A stretch of 64,000 bases of DNA from Adiantum capillus-veneris (lineage: Eukaryota > Streptophyta > Polypodiopsida > Polypodiales > Pteridaceae). The notes under the pieces were generated by a model. It saw only the letters and a list, made by a program, of their open reading frames with translations, was not told where the DNA came from and made no database searches. This document shows, piece after piece, positions 13,756-26,064 of this stretch. A program made the position numbers and the translations under genes. Within the stretch, counting starts at the first letter, position 1. Every line of letters starts with the position of its first letter. The DNA is taken from positions 52,301,209-52,365,208 of the forward strand of contig CM043971.1 of assembly GCA_014529385.2 (NCBI GenBank), given 5' to 3'.

Positions 13756-16355
13756 TCAAAACATACGTTTCTCCATTTCCAAAAAGTCCTCCATTGACAG
13801 AGGATGTTGTTCTTCTTCTTCTTCTTCTCTTCGTGGAGAGCACTCCTTTGTAATAGGCAGAGTGTCATCTGATTGCAAAGTGGATTGTTGAAGTGCAGCC
13901 CATTTTTCTATATCTTCATGAGACTTAACAAAGTCTAACAGCCTGGTCTCCATGTTTTTTTCCTCCTCCACACTGTCAACTAAGCATATAACTTCTTTTT
14001 TCTATTGTATTCCTTCTTGTGCAACCAAGGAGCCATCACCAAAAACATCAACAAGCTTGTGGTCTTCAAAACAATATGTATGAATGTAGTGCTTGACCAA
14101 AGCTCTTTTTTTGGCCTCCAAATATTGCAAATATGACATATCTTTATATGCTACTTGAAGAGAGAAAAATCAATTGGCATGGGATGTTCCTTTGATCTTC
14201 TTCTCAGGTCTTCAAATGCATTGCCTTGTCCCAAGAAGGCAATAGCTGTTAGGAATTGAATTGCTCTTTTGCAAGGAGCTGATGGAAAGTGATGCAGTGT
14301 ACCACAACAATGGTAGCTCAGATTATCTCCCATGGCGTGAAAGGCACATTGCAATTTTGTGAAGTTAGTGAAATCCACAAATGCAAGAAAGACAAATCCA
14401 AGATCTGTTGACCCTCCAGCAATAGCCAAAATCCCATCCAAAGATTTGTTAAATGTCTCCTCACTCCACTTCAAACTGCCTCCAAGGTGTTTTGTCATAT
14501 CTAAAACACATAAGCCAATAGGCACTTTGTTATTGAAGTGGCGCATCAAGTAGAAATTGCCTTCCATTTGTAGGCTCACCACATAGATTGACCATGGCAA
14601 ATCTCTAGGCTCAATTTTCTCCTTTTGAAGGTGAATTGCCCATTGCATGTATTTTATTGCTCCATCTGGAAAAGCCATTTTCTTTATTCCACACTTCAAA
14701 CTAGATCTGAGCCATTCCTCGCATAGCATTAAAAGTGTTTTATAAACAACGTCATTGATATTATACATATTGACCACCTCCTCCCAGTCTTTACATGGTG
14801 AAGACTCATTCAAATTGTTGAAGCCTTCAAGAAGTGCATCTTGAATCAATTTGTCTTGCTTCAACTTCTTGATTCAATCATACATGTTAGTTGCATCACC
14901 ATCCTTTGCACTCTTTGATAGTAAAATCTTCTCATCTGTAATCTCTTCTTGATAGTCTTTACCTCTGATTCCTCAAGGCCACAAAGTTATCTAAATACAG
15001 TTGTTGGGGGTTTCTTCTTCTCCTCTTCTAGCCTTTCAATGATTTCTAACCAGCAATCATAAATTGGATCAGAGTACCTGACCATGTGTGCCTGTTTAGC
15101 AATCCAACTTGCTGCTGCACTCATTCTTGCCAATCGAAGAAAAGCCTAAAAATAAATACATAAATCATTAAACTATTGAGCAAGATTGATTAATTAAAGA
15201 CTATCAGAAAGACAAAGAAAATAACTTACATCCCATCCGGCCCGAGATGCATGTCCCTCTGCAATTCCACTTGCTGCCTTTGGTGGTCGTCCTGAGAAGA
15301 TCCATTGACTCCGTAAATGTCTCAATATTTGGTTGTAAGGTTGCTTGACATATAATGCCTGGGCCTCCTCATTTGCAATGGCAGATACAGCGGTTGCAAC
15401 AAATGGAGGAGCATTCACAACAATGCGAGCCTTTCTAAATTTATACACACCAATCAGTCTTTCAAATATCTCTTTGTTGTTTTCTTCACTTTTATTTTTT
15501 TTCTCTTCTACCTCTTTTAATGCCAAAGGAGTCCCCTTCTTTGACTTTGCATTTCTAACAGGCATCAAATATGCACATGCTGTAGGTTTGGTCGTACTCC
15601 GTGAAAATCCAAATAACACACTTTCAACGTGTTTTTTATCCATAATACGTGCATTATAGTGATCAAGAGCAAGCCAACAATTTTGAATAGGGATATCAAG
15701 TTCCCTATATTGGAAAGGAAAATATTTTATGTACTTATTCATTCCACCTGTATCTTTTTCTTGTCCTTTCATGGCCTCGGCTTCTAAAACATCTGGATCC
15801 ACAATTCTCATCTTTTACATTGAACCGTCTTTTGATGAGGATGCCAAAGATGCATTGTCTACATCCAAAATGGAACTAGTTCGCTTAGTTGCTACTTTCT
15901 GCACTTTTGCTTGCTTGTTTGTGAATGGTGGTCGTGAAGCTTTCACCTTTTTTCGTTGTAGTGTGGCAATGATGGAGTTTTGAAGTTGATCTGATGTGAT
16001 ATTTGGATTTGATTTTGCAAACTTTCATCCTCGAGAAAACATTGTCTCTTCTTTGTTTCTAGGCATGAGCTCCAATTTCATATGCTCCTAGAGATAGTTG
16101 AAATTCTAGATTCATTGGAACTAGAATGTCAATGCATTCCACCTCCGGATGACTATCAACTACAGAGACAGATGCTTCCACAACTTGTCCAACATCTTCA
16201 AACAAGCTGTCATTCTCCTTTTTGGCAATAAATAGATGCACCTTATGAAATTGTGCACCCTCTATACCATGTATGTCCAAATACCATTTCCTAAGATCAT
16301 TGCAAGTATAGTCAAGTGAGACAACAACCCTTGCAACCTGTGTTTTTGGAGCCAT
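13756..16355 (-). pseudogene. Unrecognised multi-exon pseudogene
   Basis: I do not recognise the family. A plausible start (ATG at 16355, preceded by AAAG) opens MAPKTQVARVVVS. Coding-quality sequence continues leftward in shifting frames: about 16050-15820 (basic stretch), 15811-15230, an intron at 15229-15146 (84 bp, GAT|GTAAGT...TTTTTAG|GCT, phase 0), 15145-14990, 14970-14151 and 14140-13756 (ends with an acidic EEEEEE stretch). In-frame stops include TAA at 14989-14987 and TGA just upstream of KKLKQDKLIQD (about 14876), plus TAA just before 15811, and at least one frameshift near 14945. The 15.2-15.8 kb exon has a basic/charged centre and an alanine-rich end. It lies between arrays B and C, so it may belong to the same mobile unit as the FCP1 and SET fragments. 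Confidence 0.55.
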
Positions 16356-16424
16356 CTTTCATGAAACAAAAAAAAAATGTTATTTTAACATATACTTTTT
16401 TGTAATGGATTAAGTTTGTGTGAA

Positions 16425-18700
16425 TAGAAGGTCCACCACTTATTCAAGCTATATCTAAGCAATTATACATAGTGATCTTTTAAGCGAGTAAACTAAGGGA
16501 AGAGAGAAGCAAGGTCCACCACTTGTCTAAGCTCAGCTCTAGACAACATGGAGAGATTCAAGGTCTACTAATTGTCTAATATAGGCATGGAGAAATGATA
16601 GAAGGTTGAACACTTGTCCAACCTATCATCTCTAGTAAAATGGGAGGTATGGCCTTAAGATTCACCATGTAACCAACCTATACGTTATTGTATTATGAAG
16701 ACTTGCAAAGCAAAGATCCACCGCTTATCCAAGCTAGTTCCAAAATCAACATGGAGAGAAGCAAGCTTCACCATTTGTCCAAGCTCAGCTCCATTGAAAC
16801 ATGGAAAACCTATTATCCCTAGTAGCATGAGTGGTTTGGTCTCAAGATTCACCATTTGTCCACTCTATGTCATTAATATAAGAAGAATTGCGTGTTAAGT
16901 TCCACCACTTGTCCAACCTATAAGATTATATCTTAAATTGTATTCTTTCTTACCACTTGGAATGCCCATGATATGTTTTACATGGGAATTTTGTTCCAAG
17001 GTCCACCACTTGTCCAAGCTAACTCTATTGAAACATACAGAGAAGCAAAGGTCCACAACTTGTCCAAGCTAGGCTCCATTAAAACATGGAGAGAAGAATG
17101 CTCCACCATTTCTCCAAGATAGGCTCCATTGAAACATGGAGAGAAGCAAACTCCACCATGTCTCCAAAATGCTAGGCTCCATTGAAATACCTTAAACCCA
17201 CAATACTTTGTACATGGGGGTTTAAATTCAAGGTCCACCAATTGTCCAACCTATTATTCCTAGTAGCATGAGTGGTTTGGTCTCAAGATTCATTCCACTC
17301 TATGTTATTATATTGAGAAGATGTGGGTGTTAAGGTCCACCACTTATCCAATCTATAAGGCTATATCTTAAATGGTATTCTTTCTCACCACTTGGAATGT
17401 CCATGATATGTTTAAAATGGGGGTTTGGTTCCAATGTCCACCACTTGTCCAAGCTAACTCTATTGAAACATAAAGAGAAGCAAAGGTCCACCACTTGTCC
17501 AAGATAGGCTCCACTGAAACATGGAGAGAAGGATGCTCCACCATTTCTCAAAGATAGGCTCCATTGAAACATGGAATAAAGCAAGCTCCACCATGTCTCC
17601 AAGATGCTAGTCTCCATTAAAATACCCTAAACCTAGGATATCTTTCTCACCACTTGTCCAATCTATTATCCCTAGTAGAATGAGTGGTTTGGTTTCAAGA
17701 TGCACCACTTGTTAACTCTATGTCATTATATTAAGAATTGGCTGTTAAAGTCCACCACTTGTCCAACCTAGAAGGTCATATCTAAAATGGTATTCTTTCT
17801 CACCACTTGGAATTCCCATGATATGTTTTAAATGGGGATCTAGTTCCAAGGTCCACCACTTGTCCAAGCTAACTCTATTGAAACATACAGAGAAGCAAAG
17901 GTCCACCACTTGTCCACTTTATGTCATTATATTAAGAAGAATTGGGTGTTGAGGTCCACCACTTGTCCAACCTATAATGTTATATCTTAAATGGTATTCT
18001 TTCTCACCACTTAGAATTCCCATGATATGTTTTACAAGGGGGTTTTGTTCCAAGGTCCACCACTTGTCCAAGCTAGGCTCCATTGAAACATGGAGAGAAG
18101 GATGCTCCACGATGTATACAAGATGCTAAGCTCCATTGAAATACCTTAAACTCGTGATACTTTGTACATGGGGGGTTTACATTCAAGGTCCACAACTTCT
18201 CCAACCTATTATCCCTAGTAACATGAGTGGATTGGTCTCAAGATTCACTAAGAGTTCACTCTATGTCATTATATTAAGAAAATCTGGGTGTTAAGGTCCA
18301 CCACTTGTCCAACCTATAAGGCTATATTATCCTAAATGGTATTTTTTCTTACCATTTGAAAACCCACGATATTTTGTACATGGGGGGTTTACATTCAAGG
18401 TCCACCACTTGTACAACCTATTATCTCTAGTATCATGACTGGTTTGGTCTCAAGATTCACCACTTTTCCACTCTATGTCATTATATTAAGAAGATCTAGG
18501 TGTTAAGCCCCACCACTTGTCCAACCTATAAGCCTATATCTTAAATGGTATTCTTTCTCACCGCTTGGAATGCGCCACCACTTGTCCAAGCTAGCTCTAT
18601 TACATATAGCATGCATACAATATTCAACTAGATTCCCTACCTATCATGTCCAGTAGCATGGATGCTCTGGCTTTAAGGTCCACCACTTGTCCAACCTATA
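16425..18700. repeat. Satellite array C: inverted copy of array A (~440-bp units)
   Basis: The landmark CCAAGGTCCACCACTTG... followed by AAGCTAACTCTATTG recurs near 16997, 17439, 17850 and, shortened, 18051. Outside the core the units match the reverse complement of array A closely, for example CTATGTCATTATATTAAGAA and GGTGTTAAGGTCCACC here against their complements near 5770-5820 and 6260-6310. Arrays A and C therefore form a long inverted arrangement with about 8.6 kb between them. Copies of the core continue sparsely at 19062 and 19144. Confidence 0.9.
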
Positions 18701-18724
18701 CTCTCTTATGTAAGGGAGATCATG

Positions 18725-19020
18725 CTATAAATTCAAAACCTTCCCGCCTAAATTTAAAATATCCCTCCCAAATTTTAAATATCCCGCCCAAATTTTAAAA
18801 TTCAAACTTTTTGATTAAATTCAAATTTTACCGCTTAAATTTAAAATATCCCACTGAAATTGATTTTGAATTCAAGTTTACCACAAAAAGATGTGATTAT
18901 CCCGCCTAAATTCAAATTCGCAAACCTCAAATCATTATATTGTACATAAATTCAAACAAATTCAAATTAACAAGCCTAAATTGATATTAGTTTGCATAGA
19001 TATCAATTTATCACACCTAA
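18725..19020. repeat. Short tandem repeat, TCCCGCCTAAATTTAAAATA type
   Basis: An AT-rich block made of reiterated phrases CCCGCC(C/T)AAATTTAAAAT and ATTCAAATTC. It abuts the end of array C and has no coding potential. Confidence 0.7.
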
Positions 19021-19577
19021 ATTATGTCACCATGTTAGAGAGTGGTTAGAGAAGTTGAACAAGGTCCACCACTTGTCCAACCTAGATACCAAGAAGGATT
19101 TAGTGTACAAGGTATTGTTAGAGGTTCTTATAGTCCACTGGTCTCAAGGTCCACCACTTGTGGTAAGGGTTACCAACTAGTGTATCTATTCATCCAAAGA
19201 AATACACATATTTTTGGTCTACATGTCCTGGTTTCAGCCATTTATGTCCATTAGGTGTATCACTAAACAACACTACTTTTGTTGAGAAATAGAAGTTACA
19301 ATCAGATCTACAAATGGATTAGAGGGAAATCAGCTCAGCATAGATCCAGGCCTCACTACAAGAATCGACTTTAATAGATCACGCAAGTAAGTCTTCCATT
19401 CAAGTTTACTAGTATTACAACGTGTTAGTTATCTGCGATATTTATGTATGTATGTATACTATGTGTGCATATTGTAATTAAGTGTAATTTGTGTATCTAC
19501 ATTATGTATGAGTATTACAATGAAACAACACAAATATACATACATACACATAGATAACACAGACGCACACATACATG
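19021..19577. other. Spacer with two satellite cores
   Basis: Contains two copies of the core (19062, 19144) and otherwise unremarkable AT-rich sequence. No gene is supported. Confidence 0.5.
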
Positions 19578-19850
19578 AGCATGTATTTTCAAGAGAGAGA
19601 CAGCAAGATACAAAGATAGAGAGAGAGAGAGAGAGAGAAATACATGTTTTCTAGAGAGAGAGAGGGAGAGAGAGAGAAAGATAACAGATTTCACTGTGTT
19701 GATGTATGTGGAAGAGAGGAAGATGATGTGTGGGAATGTGTGCATGTATTTTCAAGAGAGTGATAGCAAGATAACAGATTTCATTGTGGTTATGTATGTG
19801 GAAGAGAGGAAGACGATGTGTGGGAATATGTGTATGTGTGTGGGAATACT
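19578..19850. repeat. 90-bp tandem duplication with GA microsatellites
   Basis: AAGATAACAGATTTCA occurs at 19678 and 19768 with the following text (GTATGTGGAAGAGAGGAAGA) also repeated, giving a 90-bp period. A third partial copy begins near 19578 (CATGTATTTTCAAGAGAG). GA-rich microsatellites lie between. Reading frames across this block are repeat artefacts. Confidence 0.75.
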
Positions 19851-20429
19851 TTTAAACTATGTATCTATGTCTTTTGACGAGAGTGTGTGTGTGCAAGAAA
19901 GAGTTACAAAACCATCTTCTCTATATGGAGAAAGACAGAGAGTGAGAGAGAGAGAAATACCTGTTTTTCCCCTATTCGTGAGGTGTGCAATGTCTCCTAA
20001 GAAGAAGTTATGCCCGATGCTGCCCTTCTGGAAAGTGTTGCGTATGATGCTATTTCTTTATGCTGTGCATGAACTGTCAATCATGTGCGCTCCACCTGTG
20101 TGTTGTGTACGATTCCGGGTTCACTCCTGTGTGCGCGCATATATTCCAACTATGTGCGATCCTTATGCGCTTTCTCTGTGTTTGCTGCTGGTTTGCTTTC
20201 TCTGTGTGCGTTGCTCGTGCGCTCTCTCTGTGCCTAATCTTGATAGGGTTTATTAGAATGCCACGTAAGCTACAAGTCCACGTTTTATCATAGGATTAAA
20301 AAAAGCAAAAGCAGTATAAAACATTAACCAATTCACACGGCCAAAATTAAAGAAATCATGGTTGAAACGATGCAAAACATGAGTAACTCTATACTAGGAA
20401 TTCACCTTTAAAAATATATATATATGGGT
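19851..20429. other. GA/GT-rich spacer, no gene seen
   Basis: Contains GA and GT-rich short repeats and a pyrimidine-rich stretch around 20060-20240. An open frame exists but its composition follows the simple repeats; I see no domain or splice signal. Confidence 0.45.
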
Positions 20430-20580
20430 GCTACCCCTCGACCCTGCCCGGCAGTCACACTAGGAGGCGACAAGGGGTTGCCGCCCCTTGACCCCGCCCG
20501 GGGTGCTGTCCCAGGACCCTGCCTGGAACAATATCCCAAAATCAGCCTCCCAAGCTCTAAACGGAAAAATACTTAGCGAG
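20430..20580. repeat. GC-rich dispersed repeat, copy 1
   Basis: The text GACCCCGCCCGG...CTGTCCCAGGACCCTGCC followed by CAATATCCCAAAATCAGCC is repeated in the same orientation at about 21722-21900. It is much more GC-rich than its surroundings. The two copies bracket the Penelope-like fragment, so they may be ends of an element or independent insertions. Confidence 0.65.
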
Positions 20581-20959
20581 CCAATTTTGCTTAGGCAACA
20601 TGATGGAAAACAAAACAAATCTATCCGAGGTTTTTTTTTTTTTTTTTTTTTGGGGGGGGGGGGGGGGGGAGAAGGAAGAAAATGCAAAGGAGATAAGTTT
20701 ACACCAAATAAGCTCTTCAGTAGTGTAAACAATAGGAGGATATGGAGGGGGTATAAATAGTGAGGTGTGGCTCAGAAAACTACATCAGGTACCATTTTGA
20801 AGAGGGGTAGTACCTACTGAAAGATAGGTTATGACCAAACTTTAAGTGGGTACTCTACAAAAAAGGGTGGGAAAGGAAGAGAGTTGGTAGGGTAATAAAG
20901 TTTGTGGAGGATTTGCTTAAAGGAGTGGTCAAGAATGTACAAAAGGAGAAAAAGAAGAA
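20581..20959. other. Spacer with poly-T/poly-G tract
   Basis: A run of about 20 T followed by about 19 G lies near 20631-20669. No gene is supported. Confidence 0.5.
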
Positions 20960-21720
20960 AAAAATTCAAGGATGCTGACCTTGTCTAGGGAATGGGTGGA
21001 TTTTTTTGACAAGTTGCACATATCCAAGAGGCCGCAGATTATCAAAGTATGTTGCGGCAGGGTTTAGTAAAAAAGGAGAGTGGAATTCTTTTATTGGGGG
21101 TGGGGGTGGGGGGGGGGGGTTTAGAGAGCAAAGTGCCGAGATTGGGTGCATTCATCCAACATATCAAAGCCTTAGGTAAGTGTGCAAGATCGGTGTTGGA
21201 TTTAAGAAGCCTTGTGAGGGGTTTGATAATGGAACGAGACAAGTTGAGATGGCGTATTAGAGATGAGAATGGAATCTTTATGATGGTTGGAGTAAATTTG
21301 GTTTTGGACATAGATTGGAGGAGAAAGGGTCTCAGATTGTAGGAAAGGTAAAGAAAGCAAGCTTTCAACAGGGGAGAGGGATAGCCCTTAGCTCTTAGCC
21401 TAGAAAAGAAAAGGTTACATATGGAGATAAAGCCTGAAAGAGAGCTTTCTCTAATAATGTACCTCCTAAGCTCTGTGAGAATAAAAGCGATCTTTTGGTG
21501 CGTAGGGTGCCAGGATTTCCAAGGGATGTAATTGTAGGAATTACGGCTTTTTTGGTAGCAATGGGTGTCAAGGAAACCAAAGTGGCAAAAAAGGGTCCCT
21601 TGAAAAAATGAATATCCAGAATAAAAGCTTCTTGCGAGGAGATTGCAACGGAGATTTTGATGTTCTTGGAGAGGGTGTCCATACTCATGGAGGAGCTCTT
21701 TTAGGCTAGAGAGAGGACCG
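20960..21720 (-). mobile_element. Reverse transcriptase remnant, Penelope-like, post-palm part
   Basis: On the minus strand: SSQEAFILDIHFFKG (about 21640-21600), then after a frameshift FGFLDTHCYQKSRNSYNYIP (about 21590-21530), WHPTHQK, ELRRYIIRESS, and FFSRLRAKGYPSPLLK (about 21400-21350). The order LDI..K / QK..N.Y.YIP..S.HP..K / EL.RY / RGYP is what follows the catalytic YxDD box in Penelope-like retroelement RTs (known family pattern). Frameshifts and poly-G/C indels make it non-functional. It could alternatively be another non-LTR RT; the RGYP block is the main discriminator. A second RT remnant lies at 29.4-29.9 kb, same strand. Confidence 0.6.
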
Positions 21721-21900
21721 TCCGTGCACTGCCCTAGGACCTCGCCCGGGAAACAATATCCCAAAATCAATCTCCCAAGCCCCGCCATCGAGAGCGCTAT
21801 ATTCCACATGTCCATGAAGAGCGCTACCCCCAAACCTAGCGTGGAAGCGCTGCCTCGTCGGATGCACCCCATTGTGGCATTGCCCTAAGACCCTGCATCT
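21721..21900. repeat. GC-rich dispersed repeat, copy 2
   Basis: CACTGCCCTAGGACCTCGCC and CAATATCCCAAAATCAATC repeat the text of copy 1 (20430-20580), direct orientation. This copy continues with AGCGCT-containing phrases (GAGAGCGCTATATT, GGAAGCGCTGCC). Confidence 0.65.
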
Positions 21901-22489
21901 GGAGTGCTAAATGGGAACATTTGTCATTAGTGAAATTTTGAACATAAATTATATTTAGCATATACTTAAATATAATATAAATATTTAACATAATAATTAG
22001 ACTACTAATTTACTCTAGATTATGTCCCATATTATATTTAAGGTGCCAAAGTTTTGGCCTTATGGCCCTAGATTTAGCCAAGTGGTCAACACATATAGGA
22101 CCAAGTGCACACTGTGCCAAGAAACTTGGCCACCACTTCACTTGCCAAAGTTTAGGCCACATGGTCAATCCTAAGTTTCCATTGTTCTTATCATGTCATA
22201 AGAGACAACAGTTCTTTTTTGTCACATTTTGCCTCGTGGAAAACTTAGGCTTGTTTTCACATACTCAAGCACTTCAAGCCATAAGAAATTTTCATTACTC
22301 TTCAGCAACCCTTTAGTTCAAGTCTTTGAAAAAACGTTGTCTAAGGCCATCCTAAACCATTTTCATTTAGGGGTGTCTAAAACTAGCTTTTTGACAATTC
22401 GGGAAGAAAACGGTTAAAGTTTTATACTTAGTTTTAACCACTTGACCAATTCAAATTTTGGAAAGCAAGGTCTTGCAATACTTTCCTTT
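21901..22489. other. AT-rich spacer, no gene seen
   Basis: Begins with an AT-rich segment (21940-22040) and continues with the phrase GGCCACATGGTCAA in imperfect repeats (TTTAGCCAAGTGGTCAA near 22074, TTTAGGCCACATGGTCAA near 22150). No coding support. Confidence 0.45.
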
Positions 22490-24060
22490 GGACATCACAC
22501 ATTAAAACTAGGTCCCTCACTTGTCCAAGCTATGCTCTAATACAATAAAGGGCTTTTGGTTTCAAGATGCACCACTTTCCCAACCTTGATTCCATTAAAG
22601 AAGCTAGCTCTACTTAGACATTTAATAGCAAGGTCTTGTAGTAGTTCACATTGAACATTTTCCATGACAGCTAGGTCCACCACTTGTCTAAGCTACGCTC
22701 TAATAGAGCAAGGCGGTTTTGGTTTCAAGATCCACCACTTGTCCAAACTTGATTTGGGAAGCAAGGTCCTATAATAGTTTGCTTTGGACATTCACCATTA
22801 CAACTAGGTCCACCACTTGTCCAAGCTATGTTCTAATAAACTAAGGAGGTTTTGGTTTCAAGGAGAACCACTTGTACGACTTTGTTTTTGGAAGTAAGGT
22901 CTTTCCATAGTTCACCTTGGACCTTGGACATTGGATACTACAACTAAGCCCATCACTTGTCCAAGCTATCCTCTAATATAGCCAAAGGGTTTGGGTTTCA
23001 AGATTCACTATTTTTCCAACCTTGCTTCCATTAAAGAAAGGAGGAGCTACGTAAAAATTTTCAAGCAAGGTAGCAAGGTCCTCTGGTAGTTCACCTTGGA
23101 CATTGGGTGTTAAAACTAGGTCCACCACTTGTCCAAGCTATGATCTGATATAGAAAGGGGATTTCGGTTTCAAGATCCACCACTTGTTCAACCTTGCAAG
23201 ACTCAAGGTCTACTTGGACATTGGAAAGCATATCCCTATAGTAGTTGATAGGTGTCAGTGGGTATTACAACTAGGTCCACCACGTGTCCAACCTATGCTC
23301 TAATATAGCATGAAGGCTTTGGTTTCAAGATCCACCACTTTTCCAACCTTGCTTTCATTAAAGAAAGGAGGGTCTACGTAAACATTGGCAAGCAAGGTAG
23401 CAAGGTCCTAAGGTAGTTCAACTTGGATATTCGGCATTATAACTAGGTCCACCACTTGTCCAAGCTATGCTCTGATATAGAAAGGGGATTTTGGTTTCAA
23501 GATCCACCACGTGTTCAACCTTGCAAGACTCAAGGGATACTTGGACATTGGAAAGCATAGTCCTATAGTAGTTGATAGGTGGCAGTGGGTATTACAAGTA
23601 GGTCCAACCTATGCTCTAATATAGCAAAGAGTCTTTCATTTCAAGGTCCACCACTTGTCCAACCTTGCTTCCATTAAAGAAAGGAGGGGCTACGTAAACA
23701 TTGGCAAGCAAGGTAGCAAGGTCCTAAGGTATTTCACCTAGGATATTGGGCATTATAACTAGGTCCACCACTTGTGCAAGCTATGCTCTGATATAGAAAG
23801 GGGATTTTAGTTTCAAGATCCACCCCGTGTTCAACCTTGCAAGACTCAAGGGATACTTGGACATTGGAAAGCATAGTCCTATAGTAGTTGATAGGTGGTA
23901 GTGGGTATTACAACTAGGTCCACCACTTGTCCAACCTATGCTCTAATATAGCAAGGAGTCTTTGGTTTTAAGATCCACCATATTTCCAACCTTGCTTCCA
24001 TTAATATAGCAAGGAGGATTTGGTCTCAAGGTTCACCACTTGTCCAACCTATGCAAACCT
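22490..24060. repeat. Satellite array D: ~320-bp units carrying the same core
   Basis: CTAGGTCCACCACTTGTCCAAGC... recurs near 22673, 22803, 23115, 23443, 23757 and 23917. The phrase CTGATATAGAAAGGGGATTT recurs near 23146, 23469 and 23785, giving a period of about 315-324 bp. The sequence between the cores differs from arrays A and C. It ends directly upstream of a strong splice acceptor (24117-24118), so it may occupy an intron of the following gene. Confidence 0.85.
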
Positions 24061-24118
24061 TTTTCAGACTATTTTACTATGACTATGCATTTAACAATGT
24101 AATCTTTTTCACTTACAG

Positions 24119-24680
24119 GATGGACTTCAAATCTGGGGAGAAAGTACATATGATACTTGACAATGAAATTGTTGGTATTGGTTGTGTGTGTAGAACAGAT
24201 CCAGATTCCACTTGTGGTAGTACAAAGATAGGGCAAGGAAATGTTTCCATACTAGTGGAGAAATGCTTGAAGGATGTGGTCCTACCTTTTCCTACAATGG
24301 ATACTCCATCTCTCCAAGGTTCATTATGGAGTGTTGTTCGATGGTCAAAGCTTCTTTTGCAATCTTCTACATTGAATGGGAACTTAATTGATCCACATGA
24401 AAGCTACAATGGTGATGAAGAACAGGATCATTCTGATCCTCTAGTTATAGATGCAATACCTATGACAAGCCCAGAATTTAAAGCAGTGATTCGAGAGTCT
24501 TGGAGAAATCAGAGGGTCCTTTTAAAAGATGACACAATGATGCAAACCATGAATGAAGGGACCATCTTATATGTTGATGGGAGCAAAGCGACGCCCGAAC
24601 CCCGACGGCCTCTAAAACGCAGGGGACCGATGGCACGCCTCGAGCCTGTCACGATAAAGCGAACAGGGGGCACCACCTAG
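24119..24680 (+). pseudogene. Exon resembling DUF8039 (transposon-associated protein)
   Basis: A textbook acceptor (TAATCTTTTTCACTTACAG) ends at 24118. The exon encodes MDFKSGEKVHMI, an internal GxVCRTDP stretch, GNVSILVEKCLKDVVLPFP and WSVVRWSKLLL, a pattern I associate with DUF8039-type domains found in plant transposon-derived proteins (moderate recollection, not searched). A helical segment FKAVIRESWRNQRVLL follows. Coding quality ends near 24590 after TILYVDGS, where the sequence changes to GC-rich unrelated DNA; the residual frame to 24680 is probably not part of the gene. The likely continuation is the exon at 26703. Confidence 0.5.
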
Positions 24681-25115
24681 CTTTGAGCGGCTAGGACGTA
24701 GACCATGGTGATGTGAACATCGCAAACTCACACACACACACACACACACACACAGAGAGAGATTGACAAATGAAGAAAACCCTCGGGGGTGTGAGGGAGA
24801 ATTATTTCTGCAGTATTTACAAATGACCTTGCTTCCAACGAGGCGGCACACCGTGGTGATAGAGAGGTCGGGAGAAAAGATGGTGAAACTACTTGGTGCG
24901 TTCTCTGAAGACGACTCAATGATTGTGAAACTTGTTATCAAGAACGTGTATGTGTGTGTGCATCGACCATTGGAGCCGAGAGGTGGACGTGGCTCCCTTC
25001 ACATGGTGCAATTCCCAAAGCAAACCATCACACAAGCCCCCTCTCCCTGTGATGCCATTAGTGTCAATTCTTCCCACTAAAACTCTACCAAGTGCTGACC
25101 TCTCATGAACTGCCG

Positions 25116-25148
<33 letters not shown>

Positions 25149-25626
25149 ATAGTGACCTCTTAGTGCCCTTTTATAGGTGTTGGCTGCTTGGATTAGGGTA
25201 ATCCCGGTTTGATTAGGGTAAGCTAATCGGGGAGACAAAGCAAAGCGGTGGGCCCGATGTGGTTGACCCTTGCTTTGTCTTGGGAGTTATTAAAAATGAA
25301 AACCTTTAGGTGGGCCTTTGTGACCATCACCTAGAGAGAGGGAATTTACAATTTGGGAACTTTACAAGGCTTGGGTGAAACCTGAAAAAAGGATGATGAT
25401 AACCTATGAATTACTGAAAATGGTGTCGTGGTTGCGTGATGCTGACGAATGGTGTGTTTCCGGTGCGTCGCTGTAGCACATACGTCTTTTCGGGGTTGGC
25501 CGGGACATGCCTTCGACGCATTTGCTCTTTTTGTTGTCGGTGTCGCGTGATTGGGGCCGTCTTCTTTTTTGTCGATGTCGATGGCGTAGAATTCCTTCGT
25601 TTTTTTTTGTATTTTATGTGTGGTGC

Positions 25627-25687
<61 letters not shown>

Positions 25688-25765
25688 GGTGAGTGCATGA
25701 GTATGTATAAGTATGTGTGTGCGTGTGTATTTATGTGTGTGTGTGTGTATGTGTGCGTGGGGGAA

Positions 25766-25799
<34 letters not shown>

Positions 25800-25937
25800 G
25801 TATTAGTATATATATAGTATATATTTTTTTGTTTTTTTTTCTTCCGACGACGCTGTGTGGCGATGCAGAGGCGGAAGGGGTGAGGTGAATGGAGTGAGAG
25901 ACGGGGTGGGTACGCATGTGTGTGTGGGTAAGGTGTG

Positions 25938-25970
<33 letters not shown>

Positions 25971-26004
25971 TGTATTGGCAATGAAAGCGCAGCACCTGGG
26001 GCTG

Positions 26005-26064
<60 letters not shown>

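Noticed and set aside
20488..20760. Frames flanking the GC-rich repeat and poly-T/poly-G tract
   Set aside because: Composition driven by homopolymers, no domain, no similarity between strands that suggests a gene.
5010..24060. Regular repeats considered as a CRISPR array
   Set aside because: Units are long, degenerate and of varying length, the cores are not separated by unique spacers of constant size, there are no cas genes, and the DNA is eukaryotic.
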